In this document: in pieces, positions 60,206 to 64,000 of the stretch
How the letters are laid out: each line of letters opens with the position of its first letter
Position numbering within the stretch: the stretch's first letter is position 1
DNA from: Monocercomonoides exilis
Taxonomy: Eukaryota > Preaxostyla > Oxymonadida > Polymastigidae
Reading direction: 5' to 3'
DNA: 64,000 nt
Assembly (NCBI GenBank): GCA_001643675.2
Contig: LSRY02000002.1
Location: forward strand, 1,839,501-1,903,500
The notes under the pieces: model-generated
Databases searched by the model: none
Seen by the model: only the letters and a program-made list of their open reading frames with translations
What the model was told of the DNA's origin: nothing
Made by a program: the position numbers and the translations under genes

Positions 60206-60330
60206 ACCCAATATTTTTATCAAAATTTCATTCCAACTCACAAAACTTCCAACAATACATTGGATAACAATGTTGAGCATTTGTTTTCATGCTGGTGAAT
60301 AAAGGTGAGCTGAAATGAAATTTTAATGAA
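60206..60330. repeat. Fold-back family copy 3, short arms
   Basis: Inverted arms of about 23 bp at about 60218-60241 and 60305-60327 share AAAATTTCATTYCARCTCAC, the same core found in the fold-back copies at 14.1 and 15.4-15.8 kb. Confidence 0.5.
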
Positions 60331-60872
60331 AATCTTCAATTATTATTATCACCTGAAAAAAATTTTGAAGGAACTAATAAAAAAATAGTTCTCAAGTTTT
60401 TTTAGTTTTAACATCAATCGAAATGTGTTTAATGTTCAGATGAAAGATTTTTTGTCCATGATGAATTATAATATTTTTTTTATGACCACATCAAAAATAA
60501 AAAAATAATGAAACAGAAAAAATTCACCAAGAATAAAAAAAAAATTATCTCAGAGAAGGAAAATTGATCGAAACAGAATTTTATGTGGAATTGAAAAACA
60601 ATGAAAAACATTTTTCATAAAATATCTTTTAAATATGATGAAATACAATTTCTTAAAAACAAAAAGATTTGATTCATTTCAAAGAATTTTTGGAAAAATG
60701 TAAAGAAGTGTATCGTATGAGAAATATCTCTGATTTTTATTTTATCAATAAATATTACAATTTATCATTGATTTTGAGACAAACTGCTTCTTCTCTGGAT
60801 AATCAAAAAAATAAAATGAAAATATGTGACCCTTATTTAAATAATTATTTGTCATAAATAACATTATTCTTG

Positions 60873-62133
60873 ATGGAAAGATTTACTGTCGAAAAATTAC
60901 TTGGAAAAGGAACTTACGGTAATGTTTATCTTGCTGAAGATCATGTTACTGGGAAGAAGGTTGCATTAAAACAATTGAAAGTTATGAAAGAAACTGTTGG
61001 CCTTCATTTCACTCTTGTTCGAGAAATATCTATTCTTCAAGAGCTGCATCATGATAACATTGTCCGAATTTTAAGTATTGTTACTGATTCAAAAAAATCT
61101 ATTTCCATTGCTTATGAACTGATGGAAACTGATCTTGAGAAAATCATTTACAATCAAGATTATATTCTTACTCCTTCTATCATAAAAGCGTACATGAAAA
61201 TGATTTTCCAAGCACTGCATTGCTGTCACTCAAATTTTATTCTTCATAGAGTTTGCTTTTTATTGTGAAGTAAAAATTATTGTTAATTTTCAATGTATTC
61301 ATGACGTATAGGATCTCAAGCCAGAAAACCTTCTTGTTGCGCAAGACAACACACTAAAACTTGGGGATTTTGGGTTTGCGCGCTTTTACGGAGAATCTGG
61401 AGAGCAGTTGTCATATGAAGTTTGCTCTCCGTATTACAGGCCTCCAGAACTTCTATTTGGATCAACTCAATATTCCTCAAGCGTTGATATGTGGTCCGCT
61501 GGATGTATTATGGCAGAAATGATGCAAAGAGCTCCACTTTTTGTTGGAAAAGACGAAATTGATCAATTGTCAAAAATTTTCTTTGTTTTAGGAACTCCGA
61601 AAAAAGAAGAGTGGCCAGGCGTTGGGTCACTTCCTTCATTCGTGAAATTCACTCCTCGTGAGCCAATGCCATTACAAGTATTAATCACTTTCTATTATAT
61701 TTTGCCGTCATTGCTCTCCACTCAATAATTATTTTCAAATTTCAAAATAAAAGGCAATTTTCCCAGCCGCTTCAGAAGATGCAATTGATTTGCTTTCTCA
61801 ATTACTGAAGCTTGATCCAAGAAAAAGAATAACAGCAAGAGAGGTTTGTCTTATTTTTGAAAAGTTCTTTTTTAATATTTTTTGAAAAATTTCTGCATTT
61901 GCAAAAGGCTTTGAAGCATAGATATTTTTCTTCACTTCCTGAAGCTGCAAGAAACGAAGATTTACCGTCTCCAAATAAGAAAACAGTTTGAATTTAGCTT
62001 TTTGCTTTGTAGCACTTTGATTTTTTATTAATATATTTATCCATTTTAGGAAATTAAAACTGGAGACGGAATGCCTGAACTTCCGTTGGTCACTCCTCTT
62101 CCACCTGTGAAAACATTGCCTCTGTTCTCTTGA
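60873..62133 (+). CDS. CDK7-like cyclin-dependent kinase, five exons
   Basis: CDK7 with cyclin H is the CDK-activating kinase and the TFIIH kinase of the RNA polymerase II tail. Exons 60873-61250, 61312-61677, 61754-61843, 61908-61985 and 62050-62133 give 331 residues (CDK7 is about 346). Seen: LLGKGTYGNVYLAED (glycine loop), VALKQLK (catalytic Lys), LVREISILQEL (alpha-C Glu), METDLEKII, LTPSIIKAYMKMIFQALH, HRDLKPENLL (catalytic loop, split by intron 1), DFGFARFYG, SVDMWSAGCIMAEM, PLFVGKDEIDQLSKIFFVLGTPKKEEWP and SLPEAARNEDLPSPN. METDLE, LTPSxIKAYM and the DLPxPN end are CDK7 traits. The T-loop reads EVCSPYYRPPEL instead of xVVTRWYRAPEL, so the activating Thr is replaced by Ser. No Ser-rich insertion. 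ATG at 60873 places the glycine loop at residue 10. Confidence 0.85.
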
Positions 62134-62394
62134 AGAGTAATCCTCGCAGTGGTGAATTCATCTCCATTCCCAATCGGTAAATTCGAAACTATAGATTGAT
62201 TGAGCTACAATTGATTGATGAAATTCAACTATTTTTTCAATGAATTGTTTATCGTGCCAAGTGAAACTATAAAGGTTATGATCAAAAGTCGATAAAAATA
62301 AAAGCATGAAGTTAGCTTGTATTTAATTTATATCTATTTTACAAACAGTTGCTTATTATATAATTATAATTATTTTTATTTGAACCATATGTAG

Positions 62395-63984
62395 AGGTCC
62401 AGTTAATTTTCAAGAAAAAATTCATGCCCATGGAGATGTTATCGAGGGATTGAAACGATTGAACAGAGATATAATAACACCATTTGAACAGTCATGCCAA
62501 TTTCAAATGTTCCACAGGTTTTTTACTTTTTAATAAAACGAAAAATTTAAAGATAGAACGAAAATTTAATAATTTTTTTAGTATGCCATTGCGAGACAGT
62601 GATTTTGATTCTAATCCCATGGTCCTTCTTCTTGGTTTGCTTGTACTATTTAATATTTTAATAACTTTTCTATATGTTTTTTAGGGCAATATTCTGTTGG
62701 AAAGGTAAAATTTTTCTTTCAAACATTAAGCAATGCTTATACAAATAATTTAGACATCTTTTATAGAATACTTGCTTGGAAGGTCATATCCAGGACAATT
62801 AATTGGGTTTGATACAATACTAGTCAAAAAATTTTCTTATTTTAATTATTTTTTATTATGACAGTCCTGAACCAACAACTGATAAATTTGTTGCTGTATA
62901 TCATGGAATGGAAGATAATGTCATTCCTGGGTATGCCTTTAGTCATCATTACAACTTTTTGAATTATTTTCTTTTGTTTTATAAAGAAATGCTGCTTCGA
63001 TGCAATCTAATCTACCATTTCAGACACTTGAACGTTTTGGATCAAACTTTTTAAACAGATTTAACGTTGCGACATGCAGTGCACCTCTTTTAAACTCTAT
63101 AACTTTGATTGATTCGCCCGGTGTGCTGAGTGGAGAGCAGCAAAGATTAGGTCGAGCATACGATTTCCGAGCGGTTGTGGAGTGGTTTGCCTTGAGAGCA
63201 GACATGATCCTTCTTCTATTTGATGCTAACAAGCTCGATATTTCTGATGAATTTCGCACTGTGATTGATTCACTGCGGGGAAATGAGGACAAAGTGAGGG
63301 TTATTCTTAACAAAGCAGATGGGCTGTCAACACAGAATCTGATGAGAGTGTATGGTGCTCTGCTATGGTCTCTGTCGCGTGTGTTCAAGACACCCGAAGT
63401 GATTCGTGTGTACATTGGCTCGTTTTGGAAGGAGCCCTTGAAATCAGAGGAGCTGAAGACGCTGTTCCAGAGGGAGATGGCTGATCTGCTGAAGGAGCTG
63501 GGCACTCTTCCGCGTGTTGCAGCACAGCGCAGAGTGAATGAGCTGGTGAAGCGGACGAAGCTGTGCAGGGCGGTGGCAGCGCTCACAACATACCTCAGAG
63601 ACGAGATGCCTGTCTTTGGAAAGGACAAGAAGAAAGCCGAGGTGTGTTGATGATAAATGAAATTGTTGTTGAATTAAAAGAAATTTGCATGTCAATTTGA
63701 AAGTAATCATATTTATCTGATTTTATAAGCAGATTCGTTTTAACTTTTTCATAAAAAATTCTCGTTCATTTTTCTTTAAAAATTTTTTTAATATTTCTGA
63801 CATTATTATATATCTTATTCAGATGTTGGCGAACCTCCCAACTATTTATCAGACCCTTGCCAGTATGTACGGCTTCAGCGTTGGCGACTTCCCTCCACCT
63901 GATCCAATGAGAGCCAGACTGCAAGGCATGGACTTCATGAAATTCAACAAGATCCCTCCTCCAATGTTCGCTGAAATTAAAAAG
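62395..63984 (+). CDS. EHD-family dynamin-like ATPase, partial, multi-exon
   Basis: EHD proteins are membrane-remodelling ATPases of endocytic recycling. Exons 62395-62517, 62582-62634, 62685-62704, 62754-62806, 62865-62930, 62987-63641 and 63823-63984 join in frame; the gene continues past the window after a GTTTGT donor at 63985. Seen: GLKRLNRDIITPFEQSCQFQMFHS, then DSDFDSNPMVLLLGQYSVGKTSFIEYLLGRSYPGQLIGPEPTTDKFVAV (P-loop GQYSVGKTS and EHD switch I), FLNRF, ITLIDSPGVLSGEQQR (DxPG), YDFRAVVEWFALRADMILLLFDANKLDISDEF, VRVILNKADG (NKxD), LMRVYGALLWSLSRVFKTPEVIRVYIGSFW and GKDKKKAE. The 20-nt exon 62685-62704 carries part of the P-loop. The 5' exon with the start codon was not resolved; an open stretch ending at a possible donor at 62176 could join in frame. 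A C-terminal EH domain would lie outside the window. Confidence 0.92.
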
Positions 63985-64000
63985 GTTTGTATATATTATT

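Larger units (their letters stand above)
58790..60872. other. Gene-free region with palindrome and fold-back repeat
   Basis: Two kilobases of AT-rich sequence with no gene. It holds a 362-bp palindrome (59154-59515), a 25-base T run (60158-60182) and a short fold-back repeat (about 60206-60330); the promoter of the CDK7-like gene should lie in its last part. Confidence 0.6.

Overview
This is nuclear DNA of an intron-rich, AT-rich unicellular eukaryote. Most genes are split by short GT-AG introns (about 36-181 bp), and the conserved proteins are eukaryote-only: RecQ5-like helicase, Uso1/p115, LSm7, RBBP4/MSI1, histone stem-loop binding protein, CDK7-like kinase and an EHD GTPase. Conserved domains are interrupted by very long serine-rich or glutamate/lysine-rich insertions. 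The 5' splice sites are unusual: many introns start GTTTG. The combination resembles an anaerobic protist such as an oxymonad (Preaxostyla), but that placement is a weak inference.

Layout. 1-11.4 kb, plus strand: the 3' end of an unknown gene, a RecQ helicase in six exons, and a 1888-residue Uso1/p115-like tether in one exon. 11.4-16.1 kb: a gene-free transposon graveyard. It holds a 490-bp MITE with a perfect 8-bp target duplication, a decayed mariner element with a 450-bp TA-flanked MITE inserted in one terminal repeat, and several fold-back elements. 16.2-20.3 kb: a kelch-repeat, cysteine-rich membrane protein. 21.4-27.2 kb: small genes, namely a CDPF1-like protein (-), a four-span membrane protein (+), LSm7 (-), an armadillo-like protein (+) and ribose-5-phosphate isomerase B (-).

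27.4-38.6 kb: an RBBP4/MSI1-type WD40 protein (-) sits head to head with a CRAL-TRIO/RhoGAP protein (+) that ends in a very long charged helix; a WDR44-like WD40 protein follows (-). 39.1-43.1 kb: a secreted protein built of regularly spaced cysteines (CX3C, CX7C, CX6C), the most novel-looking gene here. 43.3-53.5 kb (-): a coiled-coil protein with an acidic tail and a 2016-residue Ser-rich protein with a possible split F-box. 53.6-58.8 kb (+): an SH3-PH adaptor and an SLBP homologue with a giant Ser-rich tail. 58.8-60.9 kb: non-coding, with a near-perfect 362-bp palindrome. 60.9-64.0 kb (+): a CDK7-like kinase and an EHD GTPase that runs off the window.

The genes do not form one pathway. They are ordinary housekeeping genes (DNA repair, chromatin and histone mRNA, RNA decay/splicing, vesicle traffic, small-GTPase signalling) packed closely, several in head-to-head pairs, with mobile DNA concentrated at 11.5-16 kb and 59-60.4 kb. 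Splice sites were placed by reading frame plus family similarity; no transcript evidence was available.
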